Part shown: one piece after another, positions 30,020-37,814 of the stretch
Position numbering within the stretch: the first letter of the stretch is position 1
Layout: each line of letters begins with the position of its first letter
NCBI RefSeq assembly: GCF_900114215.1
Contig: NZ_FOSG01000033.1
Span: 1 to 38,438, forward strand
From: Streptomyces mangrovi
GTDB lineage: Bacteria; Actinomycetota; Actinomycetes; Streptomycetales; Streptomycetaceae
Reading direction: 5' to 3'
Length of the DNA stretch: 38,438 nucleotides
The notes under the pieces: model-generated
What the model saw: only the letters and a program-made list of their open reading frames with translations
Database searches by the model: none
Told to the model about the DNA's origin: nothing
Position numbers and translations under genes: made by a program

Positions 30020-30422
30020 TCGCCGCCGCGGTGGGCGAGCTCTCCTTCAGGAAGGTGTTGCAGCGCTCGTACTCCTCCTGCTCGCCGATGGCCTGGGCGG
30101 CGCGGGCGAGAGCGTGCAGGGCGCGCAGGAAGCCCCTGTTCGGCTCGTGCTCGAAGGGGATCGGGCCGTGTCCCTTCCAGCCGCTGCGGCGCAGGGCGTC
30201 CAGGCCGCGGTGGTAGCCGGTGCGGGCGTACGCGTACGACTCGACCGTGCGTCCGGCCGTGAAGGCATCGTCCGCGAGCTGTGCCCAGGCCAGGGAGGAG
30301 GTCGGGTGCTTCGCGGCGACCTCGGCGGGCGAGGTGCCCGAGGCGAGCAGCTCACGCGGCTCGGGATCGTCGGGAAGGTGGGTCGGGGGCGGTCCCCCGA
30401 GCAGGTTCTCGTGAATGGCCAT
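30009..30422 (-). CDS. DUF3151 family protein
   Basis: A 137-residue soluble protein of unknown function, conserved across actinobacteria. The start MAIHENLLGGPPPTHLPDDPEPRELL, the TPR-like helical middle (AAKHPTSSLAWAQLADDAFTAGRTVESYAYARTGYHRGLDALRRSGWKG) and the PNRGFLRALHALARAAQAIGE(Q)EEYERC segment fit DUF3151. ATG at 30422 has a GGGG just upstream; no longer start fits the family. It lies downstream of fba in the same direction, a gene order I remember from S. coelicolor. Confidence 0.88.
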   Translation of the reverse strand: MAIHENLLGGPPPTHLPDDPEPRELLASGTSPAEVAAKHPTSSLAWAQLADDAFTAGRTVESYAYARTGYHRGLDALRRSGWKGHGPIPFEHEPNRGFLRALHALARAAQAIGEQEEYERCNTFLKESSPTAAATLS

Positions 30423-30550
30423 GGCCCCAGTCTGCACGCTCGCCGCCGATGTGCGGAGGGCGGCGTGCGGAGGCGATCGCGGAGGGCGGTACGCGGCGAG
30501 CCCGGTGCCCGGCGGGTGCCGGGTACCGGGCTCGTGTCCGTCCGCGTCCC

Positions 30551-30568
30551 CCGCCCGGGCCCGGGCGG
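30551..30568. terminator. Palindrome between fba and the DUF3151 gene
   Basis: CCGCCCGGGCCCGGGCGG is an 18-bp perfect palindrome, 62 nt after the fba stop. A nearby direct repeat GGCCGCACGGGGA (30578-30604) lies between it and fba. A terminator role is inferred. Confidence 0.5.
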
Positions 30569-30629
30569 CCGTACAGGAGGCCGCACGGGGAGGCCGCACG
30601 GGGAGACGCGGGTGCTACCTCATCGGGTG

Positions 30630-31652
30630 TTACTTCATGCGGGTGCCGGTGGAGCGCAGGTCGGCGCACGCCTTGGCGACGCGCTCGGCCATGCTCTTCT
30701 CGGCCAGCTTGCCCCAGCTGCGCGGGTCGTAGGTCTTCTTGTCACCGACCTCGCCGTCCACCTTCAGCACACCGTCGTAGTTGCGGAACATGTGGTCCGC
30801 GACGGGGCGGGTGAACGCGTACTGGGTGTCGGTGTCGAGGTTCATCTTCACCACGCCGTTGTCCAGCGCGGTGGCGATCTCCTGCTCGGTGGAGCCGGAG
30901 CCGCCGTGGAAGACGAAGTCGAACGGGTTCTGCTTGCCGAACTTGGCGGCCACGCCCTCCTGGAGGTCCTTCAGCAGCTCGGGGCGGAGCACGACGTTGC
31001 CCGGCTTGTAGACGCCGTGGACGTTACCGAAGGAGGCGGCCAGCAGATAGCGGCCCTTCTCGCCCAGGCCCAGGGCCTCGGCGGTGCGGATGGCGTCGTC
31101 GACGGTGGTGTACAGCTCGTCGTTGATCTCGTGGCTGACACCGTCCTCCTCGCCACCGGTCGGGGTGATCTCGACCTCGAGGATGATCTTCGCGGCAGCG
31201 GCGGCGGCCAGCAGCTCCTGGGCGATCTCCAGGTTGTCGGCCAGGGTCTCGGCCGAGCCGTCCCACATGTGGGACTGGAACAGCGGGTTCATGCCCGCCT
31301 CGACGCGCTTGCGGGAGAGCTCCAGCAGCGGGCGTACGTAGCCGTCCAGCTTGCCCTTGGGGCAGTGGTCGGTGTGCAGCGCGATGTTGACCGGGTACTT
31401 CTCGGCGACGATGTGCGCGAACTCGGCCAGCGCGACCGCACCGGTCACCATGTCCTTGCTGTACTGGCCGCCCAGGAACTCGGCGCCGCCGGTGGAGATC
31501 TGGATGATGCCGTCGCTCTCCGCCTCGGCGAAACCGCGCAGCGCGGCGTGCAGCGTCTGCGTCGAGGTCACATTGATGGCGGGGTAGGCGAACCTGCCTG
31601 CCTTCGCCCTGTCGAGCATCTCGTTGTAGACCTCGGGGGTTGCGATGGGCAT
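30630..31652 (-). CDS. fba: Class II fructose-bisphosphate aldolase
   Basis: A 340-residue zinc-dependent aldolase that cleaves fructose-1,6-bisphosphate to dihydroxyacetone phosphate and glyceraldehyde-3-phosphate in glycolysis. Motifs are LHTDHCPKGKLDGY (catalytic Asp and zinc His), LEVEITPTGGEEDGV, SFGNVHGVYKPGNV (second zinc His), FVFHGGSGSTEQEI (phosphate loop) and VVKMNLDTDTQYAFTRPV. ATG at 31652 has a perfect AAGGAG 7 nt upstream; the frame extends 17 codons further but lacks family residues. Length matches the class II A type. Confidence 0.97.
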   Translation of the reverse strand: MPIATPEVYNEMLDRAKAGRFAYPAINVTSTQTLHAALRGFAEAESDGIIQISTGGAEFLGGQYSKDMVTGAVALAEFAHIVAEKYPVNIALHTDHCPKGKLDGYVRPLLELSRKRVEAGMNPLFQSHMWDGSAETLADNLEIAQELLAAAAAAKIILEVEITPTGGEEDGVSHEINDELYTTVDDAIRTAEALGLGEKGRYLLAASFGNVHGVYKPGNVVLRPELLKDLQEGVAAKFGKQNPFDFVFHGGSGSTEQEIATALDNGVVKMNLDTDTQYAFTRPVADHMFRNYDGVLKVDGEVGDKKTYDPRSWGKLAEKSMAERVAKACADLRSTGTRMK

Positions 31653-31807
31653 CTGTCCGCTCCTTGATGGTGTGCGAAGCTCTACGGCTCTGGTGTGGGT
31701 CAACGGAACGACGTCATCGTCGTCCCCATCCTCCCAGACGTGTGAGGTTGCTCCACCCCCGCGTCCGGGGGGCGGGACGGGAGTCCGGAGAGGGACCGGT
31801 TCGCGTA

Positions 31808-31838
31808 CCGCGCCCGGCCGGGGACCGGCCGGGCGCGG
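31808..31838 (-). terminator. Hairpin terminator downstream of pyrE
   Basis: A 14-bp perfect stem, CCGCGCCCGGCCGG (31808-31821) with 31825-31838, closes a GGA loop, about 150 nt past the pyrE stop and upstream of the fba promoter. Confidence 0.75.
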
Positions 31839-31882
31839 GTTGGATTCACCCCCACACCGCCGGCCGGGCCACAGAGAGTCAC

Positions 31883-31898
31883 CGTTTCACGTGAAACA
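31883..31898. promoter_or_regulatory. parS chromosome-segregation site (ParB binding)
   Basis: CGTTTCACGTGAAACA contains the perfect 14-bp parS core GTTTCACGTGAAAC (31884-31897). It differs from the 16-bp consensus TGTTTCACGTGAAACA only at the first base. The symmetry extends to GTCAC...GTGAC (31879-31902), with one mismatched pair. In Streptomyces, ParB binds many such sites clustered around oriC. It lies in an intergenic gap, as most do. Confidence 0.92.
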
Positions 31899-31985
31899 GT
31901 GACCCTCACGGACCTCTCCGGTTGCCCCGCGAGGTTTGCACTGAGCGGGAACCGGAGTCGGAACCGAGGCCGGCGGAGGAAGGGG

Positions 31986-32525
31986 TCAGGACAGGTCCAG
32001 GTCCTCCAGCCCGTACGCCTGGTAGTACGGCAGTCCCGCCTTCTCGATCGCCGGAGCCGCGCCTCGCTCGACGATGACCGCCACGCCCACGACCTCCGCA
32101 CCGGCCTCCCGCAGCGCCTCGACGGCAGTGAGGACCGAGCCGCCCGTGGTGGAGGTGTCCTCGACCGCCAGCACCCTGCGGCCCGCCACGTCCGGCCCCT
32201 CGATCCGGCGCTGGAGGCCATGGGCCTTGCCCGCCTTGCGGACGACGAACGCGTCCAGCTTCCGGCCGCGCGCGGCGGCGGCGTGCAGCATCGCGGTGGC
32301 CACCGGGTCGGCGCCGAGAGTCAGGCCTCCCACCGCGTCGTACTCGACGTCGGCGGTCAGATCGAGCAGCACCTGCCCGACCAGCGGAGCCGCCTCGGCG
32401 TCCAGGGTGATCCGGCGGAGATCGACGTAGTAGTCGGCCTCCTTGCCGGAGGAGAGGGTCACCCTGCCGTGGACCACGGCCTTGTCCTTGATCTGCTGCA
32501 GAAGCTTCTCGCGCGCGTCGCTCAT
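31986..32525 (-). CDS. pyrE: Orotate phosphoribosyltransferase
   Basis: A 179-residue enzyme that transfers ribose-5-phosphate from PRPP to orotate to give OMP in pyrimidine synthesis. It begins MSDAREKLLQQIKDKAV and has the substrate loop GRVTLSSGKEADYYVDLRR, GGLTLGADPVATAMLHAAA and the PRPP motif VLAVEDTSTTGGSVLTAVEALREAG. Its length is typical of actinobacteria. The ATG has no ribosome site, but TAGGCT lies exactly 7 nt upstream, indicating a leaderless transcript. Confidence 0.97.
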   Translation of the reverse strand: MSDAREKLLQQIKDKAVVHGRVTLSSGKEADYYVDLRRITLDAEAAPLVGQVLLDLTADVEYDAVGGLTLGADPVATAMLHAAAARGRKLDAFVVRKAGKAHGLQRRIEGPDVAGRRVLAVEDTSTTGGSVLTAVEALREAGAEVVGVAVIVERGAAPAIEKAGLPYYQAYGLEDLDLS

Positions 32526-32532
32526 GCCGATG

Positions 32533-32538
32533 AGCCTA
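32533..32538 (-). promoter_or_regulatory. pyrE: -10 box for leaderless pyrE
   Basis: Minus-strand TAGGCT is followed by 7 nt (CATCGGC) and then ATG. Confidence 0.5.
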
Positions 32539-32594
32539 AGCCAGCCCCGCAGCGCCTCCGCGCCGCTCCCCTCGGCCCCGGCTCTACGCCGGCT

Positions 32595-33419
32595 CTACGC
32601 CGGCCTGCGCCACGACCAGACCGTGGAGACCTCCAGCGGGTCGATGGGCGTGACCAGGCGCGGGTGGGAGTTGAGCCCGTCGGGCGGGCCGGTCTGCGGC
32701 TCCACGCAGACGGCCTCGGGCTGCTCGTCGTAGACGACCACCCACTCGGCGCGGCTGGTGACCTTCAGCTCCAGCTCACCCGGCCAGGTCAGCGTCACAT
32801 CCACCCCGTCCGGCATGCCGAAGCAGTCGTCCCAGGGGCCCGGACGCGGCTCGGTGCGGCGGCCGGTGGGGATGTGGTCCTCGCCGCGCTCCTCCTGCCA
32901 GGCGGGCGCGAAGTCCAGCGTCACGTCCTGCCCGCCCTGCCCCAGGTTGCGCAGGAACCAGGGGTGCCAGCCGGCCTGCGCCGGGAAGGAGTCCCCGGCC
33001 GTCTCCACACCCAGCGTGAGGGTGAGCCCGCCGCCGTCCTCTGCCAGTTCCACCACCTGGGTCACCCGGCCGGGCCAGGGCCAGGGGTCGGTGAGGTCGT
33101 GGTAGAAGGACGCGGTCCGCCCGTCGCTGCGGACGGTGTGCCAGGGAGCGGTCCGCACGGTGCCGTGGATGGCGTGCTCCCCGGCGGTCACGGGAAGCTG
33201 GTACCGCTCGCCGCCGTTGAGGAATCGCCCCTGCCGGGTCCGCCCGCACCAGGGCACCATCACGAACGCGCCGTACCGCTCACCCTGCCTCAGCACCTCC
33301 GTACCGTCGATGCGCAGGGAGGAGATCCGGCAGCCGCGCGCCGGGTCGACGGTCACCTCGGTGCCGCCGGCTCGCAGACGGACTCCGCTGTCTGTGTCTT
33401 GGGCATCATGGACAGTCAC
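32595..33419 (-). CDS. Aldose 1-epimerase-like protein
   Basis: A 274-residue protein of the galactose-mutarotase-like beta-sandwich family, which interconverts sugar anomers or related carbohydrates. Visible features are DPARGCRISSLRIDGTEVL, GAFVMVPWCGRTRQGRFLNGGERYQLP (Arg of the active site), AIHGTVRTAPWHTV (His of HG motif), FPAQAGWHPWFLRN (second His) and AVCVEPQTGPPDGLN (the Glu near the C-terminus). GTG at 33419 is chosen because TAAGGT lies exactly 7 nt upstream, implying leaderless transcription; ATG at 33425 is the alternative. The stop codon lies in a short tandem duplication of GGCTCTACGCC. The exact sugar is unknown. Confidence 0.9.
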   Translation of the reverse strand: MTVHDAQDTDSGVRLRAGGTEVTVDPARGCRISSLRIDGTEVLRQGERYGAFVMVPWCGRTRQGRFLNGGERYQLPVTAGEHAIHGTVRTAPWHTVRSDGRTASFYHDLTDPWPWPGRVTQVVELAEDGGGLTLTLGVETAGDSFPAQAGWHPWFLRNLGQGGQDVTLDFAPAWQEERGEDHIPTGRRTEPRPGPWDDCFGMPDGVDVTLTWPGELELKVTSRAEWVVVYDEQPEAVCVEPQTGPPDGLNSHPRLVTPIDPLEVSTVWSWRRPA

Positions 33420-33426
33420 ATCCATG

Positions 33427-33432
33427 ACCTTA
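33427..33432 (-). promoter_or_regulatory. -10 box for the leaderless epimerase gene
   Basis: Minus-strand TAAGGT is followed by 7 nt (CATGGAT) and then the GTG at 33419. The same bases leave only 1 nt before the ATG at 33425, so the box favours the GTG start. Confidence 0.45.
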
Positions 33433-33461
33433 ACCGCGAGAGCCGGGGCCAACCGCGATCT

Positions 33462-34565
33462 TCAGCGCCGGCGCCGCAGCACACGGCCCACCACGACCGC
33501 CGAGGCCACCGCCAGCGCCGCCGCCGGGGCGGCCCAGCGCAGCACCGCCGCGGCCGGGGAGACCTCCTCGGGTGGGGGCACGGGGGCGTAGCGGCCGCGC
33601 GGCGGGGCGTGGTCGACCTCCTCGGCGCTGCGTCCGATCATCGTCCGGCGGGCGTGGGCCGCTTCGGCGGCGGACCGCGACTCCTCGTCCAGTTCGTCGA
33701 CGAGGTCGTCGGTGAGCCCGCCGCCCTCGAACTCCCCGCCGCCGAAACCGTCCTCGCTCGACGGGTCCAGCGAGGAGGGCGGAACCTCGACGTCGAAGAC
33801 CCCCCGGGCCCGGGCCTCCTCGGCCGGGACGTCCGGGACGCCGGGCTCCTCCGGCTCCCCCGCCTTCCCGGTGCTTCCCGCGCTTCCGGCGTCCCCGCCG
33901 TTCCTGGCGTCCGCGGAGCCGGGCGTCTCGGGTGCGGGGATGCCCGGGATCACGGGCTCGTTGTCGTCGGGCTCGCCGATCCCGCCGGGCGTGGCGACCG
34001 TACCCGCGGCCTCCACCGGGGAGACCGGATCGGCCGCCATGCCGGCGGCCAGCTCACCGCCGAAACGGTCCAGCAGCCGACGGCCGGCGGCAGCCCGCTG
34101 CTTCTCCTCGAACTCCGTGATCCGGCCGCTGCCGCGCAGCTTCCCGGTGCAGAGAAGCACGGTGCCCTCGCCGTCGTCGGCCGGGCGCGGCACGATCGTC
34201 AGGGCCAGCTCCACCGAGCCGTCGCCCCTGGCCTCGGAGCCCTCTCCGCGGACCGTGCAGGCACCGCCCTCGCCGCCCTCACCGCCTTCGCCACTTTCGC
34301 CGTCCGTGTCATGCGTGTCGTGCGTCAGGCGCAGGCTGCCGCGGTAGGTGATGCTGGAGCCGCCGATCCGCACCCGCAGCCGCCCCCGGACGACCGCGCC
34401 GTCCCCGGCGCCGCCGGGCACCGCGTCCGGGGTCTCGGGTTCCGGTGCCTCGGGTTCCAGGGCTTCGGGCTGGAGCCCCGGCACACAGCGCACGACGCGC
34501 TCCGGCTCGGCGAGCGCCGCCCGCACGGCCGCGGCAGTGAACGGAACGTACACCTCATGCTCCAT
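33462..34565 (-). CDS. CoxG/SRPBCC-like protein with acidic linker and C-terminal anchor
   Basis: A 367-residue protein. The N-terminal part (MEHEVYVPFTAAAVRAALAEPERVVRCVPGLQPE, then VVRGRLRVRIGGSSITYRGSLRL and GRITEFEEKQRAAAGRRLLDRFGGELA) fits the SRPBCC/CoxG fold, a hydrophobic-pocket domain that binds lipids or aromatic ligands. It is interrupted by acidic low-complexity loops, one of them GESGEGGEGGEGG. A 150-residue Pro/Glu/Gly-rich linker follows, then one membrane span (VLRWAAPAAALAVASAVVVGRVL) and RRRR, so it is tail-anchored with the domain in the cytoplasm. TAGGCT lies 7 nt before the ATG and there is no ribosome site, so it is probably leaderless. Confidence 0.8.
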   Translation of the reverse strand: MEHEVYVPFTAAAVRAALAEPERVVRCVPGLQPEALEPEAPEPETPDAVPGGAGDGAVVRGRLRVRIGGSSITYRGSLRLTHDTHDTDGESGEGGEGGEGGACTVRGEGSEARGDGSVELALTIVPRPADDGEGTVLLCTGKLRGSGRITEFEEKQRAAAGRRLLDRFGGELAAGMAADPVSPVEAAGTVATPGGIGEPDDNEPVIPGIPAPETPGSADARNGGDAGSAGSTGKAGEPEEPGVPDVPAEEARARGVFDVEVPPSSLDPSSEDGFGGGEFEGGGLTDDLVDELDEESRSAAEAAHARRTMIGRSAEEVDHAPPRGRYAPVPPPEEVSPAAAVLRWAAPAAALAVASAVVVGRVLRRRR

Positions 34566-34572
34566 GGGGCGG

Positions 34573-34578
34573 AGCCTA
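34573..34578 (-). promoter_or_regulatory. -10 box for the leaderless CoxG-like gene
   Basis: Minus-strand TAGGCT is followed by 7 nt (CCGCCCC) and then ATG. Confidence 0.45.
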
Positions 34579-34682
34579 CCCAGTACCTCCCCCGCCAGTG
34601 CCCGCTCCGTACGGGCGTCGGCACGTCGTGCTCCGCGCGCCCCTCGTCCCTCGCCTCCCGCCCTCTTCGCCCGGACGCGTCC

Positions 34683-36410
34683 TCAGTCCCGGTAGCGGGG
34701 GTGCGTCAGAGTGGAGGGCCGCAGGCCGGCGATACGGTTCTGCTCCGCGCGAGCCTCGGCGCGGCGCAGGTCCGCCGCGCCGAAGGCGCGCGGGGCCGGG
34801 CCGCCCGGCCCGAGGGCGAGCGGCGGCGGGGCGCCGTGCGCCGCCAGCACGAAGCCCCAGTCGCCTGGCCGTTCCCGGCCGCCCGCGGCCGTACCGTCGC
34901 GCTCCTGCGGGCGGCCGGGAACGGCGGTGGAGCCGGACAGCCGCCCGTCCACCGCGTAGGGCGCGGTGCGCAGGCCCGCGGTCCGCAGCGTGGTCTCGAC
35001 CGTCCAGTACGTGCGGGGGCGTTCTCCGGCCGGTCCCGCGTGCACCACCAGCCGTCCCCGCTCCGACAGCGCCCGCGCGGCCAGCCCGAAGAACTCCTGC
35101 GAGTACAGCCGGGAGCTGTCCGAGGCGCCGGGATCGGGCAGATCGGAGACGATCACGTCGTACGGCGGCCGGCCGGAGTCCGGCCGGGAGCGCAGCCAGT
35201 CGAAGGCGTCCCCCTTCTCCACCCGCACCCGCGGGTCGTCCAGCGAACGGCGGTTGAGGCGGCCGAGCACCGGGTCGGTGCGGGCCAGTTCCACGACACC
35301 GGGGTCGAGTTCCACCACCGTCGCCGACTCCACCCCCGGGTGGCGCAGCACCTCGCGCAGGGCCAGTCCGTCACCGCCGCCCAGGACCAGCACCCTGCCG
35401 TGCGGGCCGGCCGCCATCGCGGGGTGGACCAGCGCCTCGTGGTAGCGCCGCTCGTCCCCGCCGCACACCCGCAGCCGGCCGTCGAGGAACATCCCGAAAC
35501 CGGCCGGCTCGCCTGCGCCGGAGTGCCGGACGCCCTCGGTGAGCACGATCTCCTGGACGGCGGTGTTCCGCACCGCCCGCACCTCGCCGCCGTACACCGC
35601 CCGGCGTGCGGCCTGCTCGAAGGAGTCGACGACGGCGATGCCGGTGACCAGCAGTGCCACCACCAGTGCGTTGACGAGCAGCAGTGCGCGGCGCGAGCGG
35701 GGCGACAGGTCGCCGCGGAACAGCCACAGCACCAGCACGCCGCCCGCGACGGCGTTCACCGTCCCGACCGCCAGGGCTCCCGGGAGCTGGCCCATCAGCG
35801 GGAGGAGCAGGAAGGGGAAGGCGAGCCCGCCGACGAGGGCGCCCACGTAGTCCGCGGCGAACAGGTCGGCGACCGCGCCGCCGGCGTCCTGTTCCCGGAT
35901 CCGCTGGATGAGGGTCATCAGCAGCGGCATCTCGGCGCCGATGAGCACCCCGATGACCAGCGAGAAACCGATCAGCACCGCCACCGAGCCGCCGACCCAG
36001 GCGAAGTAGGCGTACAGCGCCATCGCCGAGCCTCCGCCGACCAGTGCCAGCAGCGCCTCGACGATCCCGAACCCGGCCGCGGCGCGGGTGCGCAGCCGCT
36101 TGGCGAGCAGCGATCCCAGGCCCATGGCGAAGACCATCACCGACAGCACGACGGAGGTGTGGGTGACGGAGTCGCCGGCCAGATGGGAGCCGAGTGCGAC
36201 GAGTTCGAGTTCGTAGACGAGACCGCAGGCGGCGCAGACGAAGACCGCGGCGAGGACGAGGAACCGTCCGGCCCCGGGCGGTACGGGCAGCCGTGCGGGC
36301 TCCTGCGACGGCTCCTGCGGCGGCTCCTGCGACGGGGCCCGCGGCGGCTCCTTCCGGGGCGGCGAGGACCCCGACACCCCCGCCGGTACGGAAGCGGGCG
36401 TTTCGATCAT
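34683..36410 (-). CDS. Membrane-bound spermidine-synthase-like aminopropyltransferase
   Basis: A 575-residue protein with a Pro/Glu-rich leader (repeats of SQEPPQEP), about seven membrane spans (about 48-255) and a C-terminal Rossmann methyltransferase-like domain. Spans include VFVCAACGLVYELELVALG and VIGVLIGAEMPLLMTL. The soluble domain carries QEIVLTEG, GMFLDGRLRVCGGDERRYHEALVHPAM, VLVLGGGDGLALREVLRHP, VELDPGVVELAR, GDAFDWL and DVIVSDLPDPGASDSSRLYSQEFF, which is the spermidine synthase pattern. Homologues with N-terminal spans are common in actinobacteria and their substrate is unproven. TAGCGT lies 7 nt before the ATG, implying a leaderless transcript. Confidence 0.93.
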   Translation of the reverse strand: MIETPASVPAGVSGSSPPRKEPPRAPSQEPPQEPSQEPARLPVPPGAGRFLVLAAVFVCAACGLVYELELVALGSHLAGDSVTHTSVVLSVMVFAMGLGSLLAKRLRTRAAAGFGIVEALLALVGGGSAMALYAYFAWVGGSVAVLIGFSLVIGVLIGAEMPLLMTLIQRIREQDAGGAVADLFAADYVGALVGGLAFPFLLLPLMGQLPGALAVGTVNAVAGGVLVLWLFRGDLSPRSRRALLLVNALVVALLVTGIAVVDSFEQAARRAVYGGEVRAVRNTAVQEIVLTEGVRHSGAGEPAGFGMFLDGRLRVCGGDERRYHEALVHPAMAAGPHGRVLVLGGGDGLALREVLRHPGVESATVVELDPGVVELARTDPVLGRLNRRSLDDPRVRVEKGDAFDWLRSRPDSGRPPYDVIVSDLPDPGASDSSRLYSQEFFGLAARALSERGRLVVHAGPAGERPRTYWTVETTLRTAGLRTAPYAVDGRLSGSTAVPGRPQERDGTAAGGRERPGDWGFVLAAHGAPPPLALGPGGPAPRAFGAADLRRAEARAEQNRIAGLRPSTLTHPRYRD

Positions 36411-36417
36411 GTCGGGA

Positions 36418-36423
36418 ACGCTA
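36418..36423 (-). promoter_or_regulatory. -10 box for the leaderless spermidine-synthase-like gene
   Basis: Minus-strand TAGCGT is followed by 7 nt (TCCCGAC) and then ATG. The rest of the gap to 36624 contains CGTAC-rich repeats, including CCCGTA three times at 36594-36611. Confidence 0.45.
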
Positions 36424-36624
36424 CGGGACGCCTCCCGCGAGTCCTGTCACCCACACAGGTGCAATGAACCGCACATGCGCGCGAACCGACACCCTCTGAT
36501 CCGGCGTACGGCGCGTACATCCCGGCCGGAGCGCGGAGCGCGTCGAGGGCGCGCGGCAGATCCGGGGCGCGCGTCGCATATCCGCGTACGCCCCGTACCC
36601 GTACCCGTACCGGCCGCGCCGGGA

Positions 36625-37158
36625 TCACACGCCCACCCGCTCCGGTTCCCGCACGCGCACCCCCACTCTGGTGTGGGTCACGACGAGCCGCCGCTCCTGC
36701 GGGTAGGCGTGCCAGGTCCGCCAGTGCGTCTGGCCGCCGCGCCGCTGGACCAGCAGGGCGGTGAAGGCGTTCGGGTTGCCGGGGAAGGTGCCGGCCAGCC
36801 CGTGCGGGTGATCCGCGACGAGCGCGAGCAGCTCCTGGGCGCGCCCCGTGAAGGAGCCGCCGGGGAGCGTCTCGACACGTGCCGCGAACGCGTACTCCCA
36901 GTCGTCCATCCGTTTCGACACCCCCAGCGGCAGCGGTGTCCTGCTGCCGGGGATGCACGCCACGGTCTCCGAGCAGAAGATGCCGCCCGCGTCTGCGAGC
37001 AGCACCTGGTGCGATGCGCCGAGCAGTCTCAACTGGACTGCCGTTCCCTGGAGTTCGAGATCCAGTCTCGCCAGGGCCGGCATGGGGTCGCGCCCGAGTG
37101 CCCAGGCGAGGTCACCGGCGCGGGTGTCGGTGTACGGGGTCTTGAGATCGGTGAGCAT
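36625..37158 (-). CDS. DUF2617 family protein
   Basis: A 177-residue soluble protein of unknown function. It begins MLTDLKTPYTDTRAGDLAWALGRDPMPALARLDLELQG. The middle has LRLLGASHQVLL and ETVACIPGSRTPLP, and PGGSFTGRAQELLALVADHPHGLAGTFPGNPNAFTALLV follows, with WRTWHAYPQERRLVVTHTRV near the end. This matches the actinobacterial DUF2617 family. ATG at 37158 has GGAG 7 nt upstream; the frame continues upstream with no family similarity. It is a single gene read away from the small-protein genes. Confidence 0.85.
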   Translation of the reverse strand: MLTDLKTPYTDTRAGDLAWALGRDPMPALARLDLELQGTAVQLRLLGASHQVLLADAGGIFCSETVACIPGSRTPLPLGVSKRMDDWEYAFAARVETLPGGSFTGRAQELLALVADHPHGLAGTFPGNPNAFTALLVQRRGGQTHWRTWHAYPQERRLVVTHTRVGVRVREPERVGV

Positions 37159-37408
37159 GGGTCGGCTCCGCAACGCAGTGAGGGCGGGCCGACTCAGCCC
37201 CCTGGAACAGGGCCCCGAAGGGGGACAGGGATGCTGCCTGCCGCCGGCTCGCGCCCACGTGAGGTCCGGGTACATCAGTCACCGAACCACGGAATGTGCG
37301 GCTCCTACAGGCTTTTTACTCACCTTCGTCTGTTTTCCATACCAGCGGGGGCCTAGTGGGTCAGATGTTCTCCCCGTTGAACTGCAACCGCCGTACGGGT
37401 GAATGGCG

Positions 37409-37648
37409 TCAGGCGCCTCCGCATCCCCCGCCGCCACCGCCGCACCCACCGCCACCACCGCCACCGCACGACGAACCGCCGTCGTGCGAACCGCCGTCGT
37501 GGTAGCCGCCGGGGGCTCCGGTCCACACCCCCAGAGCTCCCCCGCCGACGCTCCGCCGGGTGCGGCGACTCCCTCTCGTGACCGCGCCGACCGCCACCAC
37601 GGCCAGCACCAGGACCAGAACCATGCAGATGATGACGACCGCCGTCAT
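37409..37648 (-). CDS. Small one-TM protein with Gly/Cys-rich tail (79 aa)
   Basis: A 79-residue protein with one N-terminal membrane span (MTAVVIICMVLVLVLAVVAVGAV), a basic stretch (TRGSRRTRRS), then a Gly/His/Ser-rich tail containing three cysteines spaced in glycine runs (HDGGSSC followed by two GGGGGC-like units, ending CGGA). ATG at 37648 has GAGGGGGATG just upstream. The positive-inside rule puts the basic segment and tail in the cytoplasm. I recognise no family. Similar Cys-Gly tails end some actinobacterial TIGR04222-type membrane proteins. A related gene lies 167 nt upstream, in the same direction. Confidence 0.75.
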   Translation of the reverse strand: MTAVVIICMVLVLVLAVVAVGAVTRGSRRTRRSVGGGALGVWTGAPGGYHDGGSHDGGSSCGGGGGGGCGGGGGGCGGA

Positions 37649-37814
37649 GGCATCCCCCTCATGTCCCCTCGTCTCCCCCGTGCCCGCACATCCCCCGCGC
37701 GGGCTTGAGGTCACGATCCCCCCGCGCCGCCCGCGTCAAAGCGGAGTTGAGGAAGTCCAGAGCTTCCGGGCGGTGGCCGGGGCGCCGTTCCCGCCGGGGT
37801 CGGCCCGGCGCCGC

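Larger units (their letters stand above)
31653..31985. other. Intergenic region between pyrE and fba
   Basis: This 333-bp region between two minus-strand genes has no gene. It contains the parS palindrome (31883-31898), a strong hairpin (31808-31838) and, near fba, minus-strand TTGACC and TAGAGC boxes separated by only 13 nt, so the fba promoter is not settled. Confidence 0.55.

Noticed and set aside
31899..36467. A 1,522-codon open frame on the plus strand
   Set aside because: It runs antisense to pyrE, the epimerase, the CoxG-like and the spermidine-synthase-like genes. Long antisense frames are expected at this G+C, and its Gly/Arg/His-rich translation has no family features.
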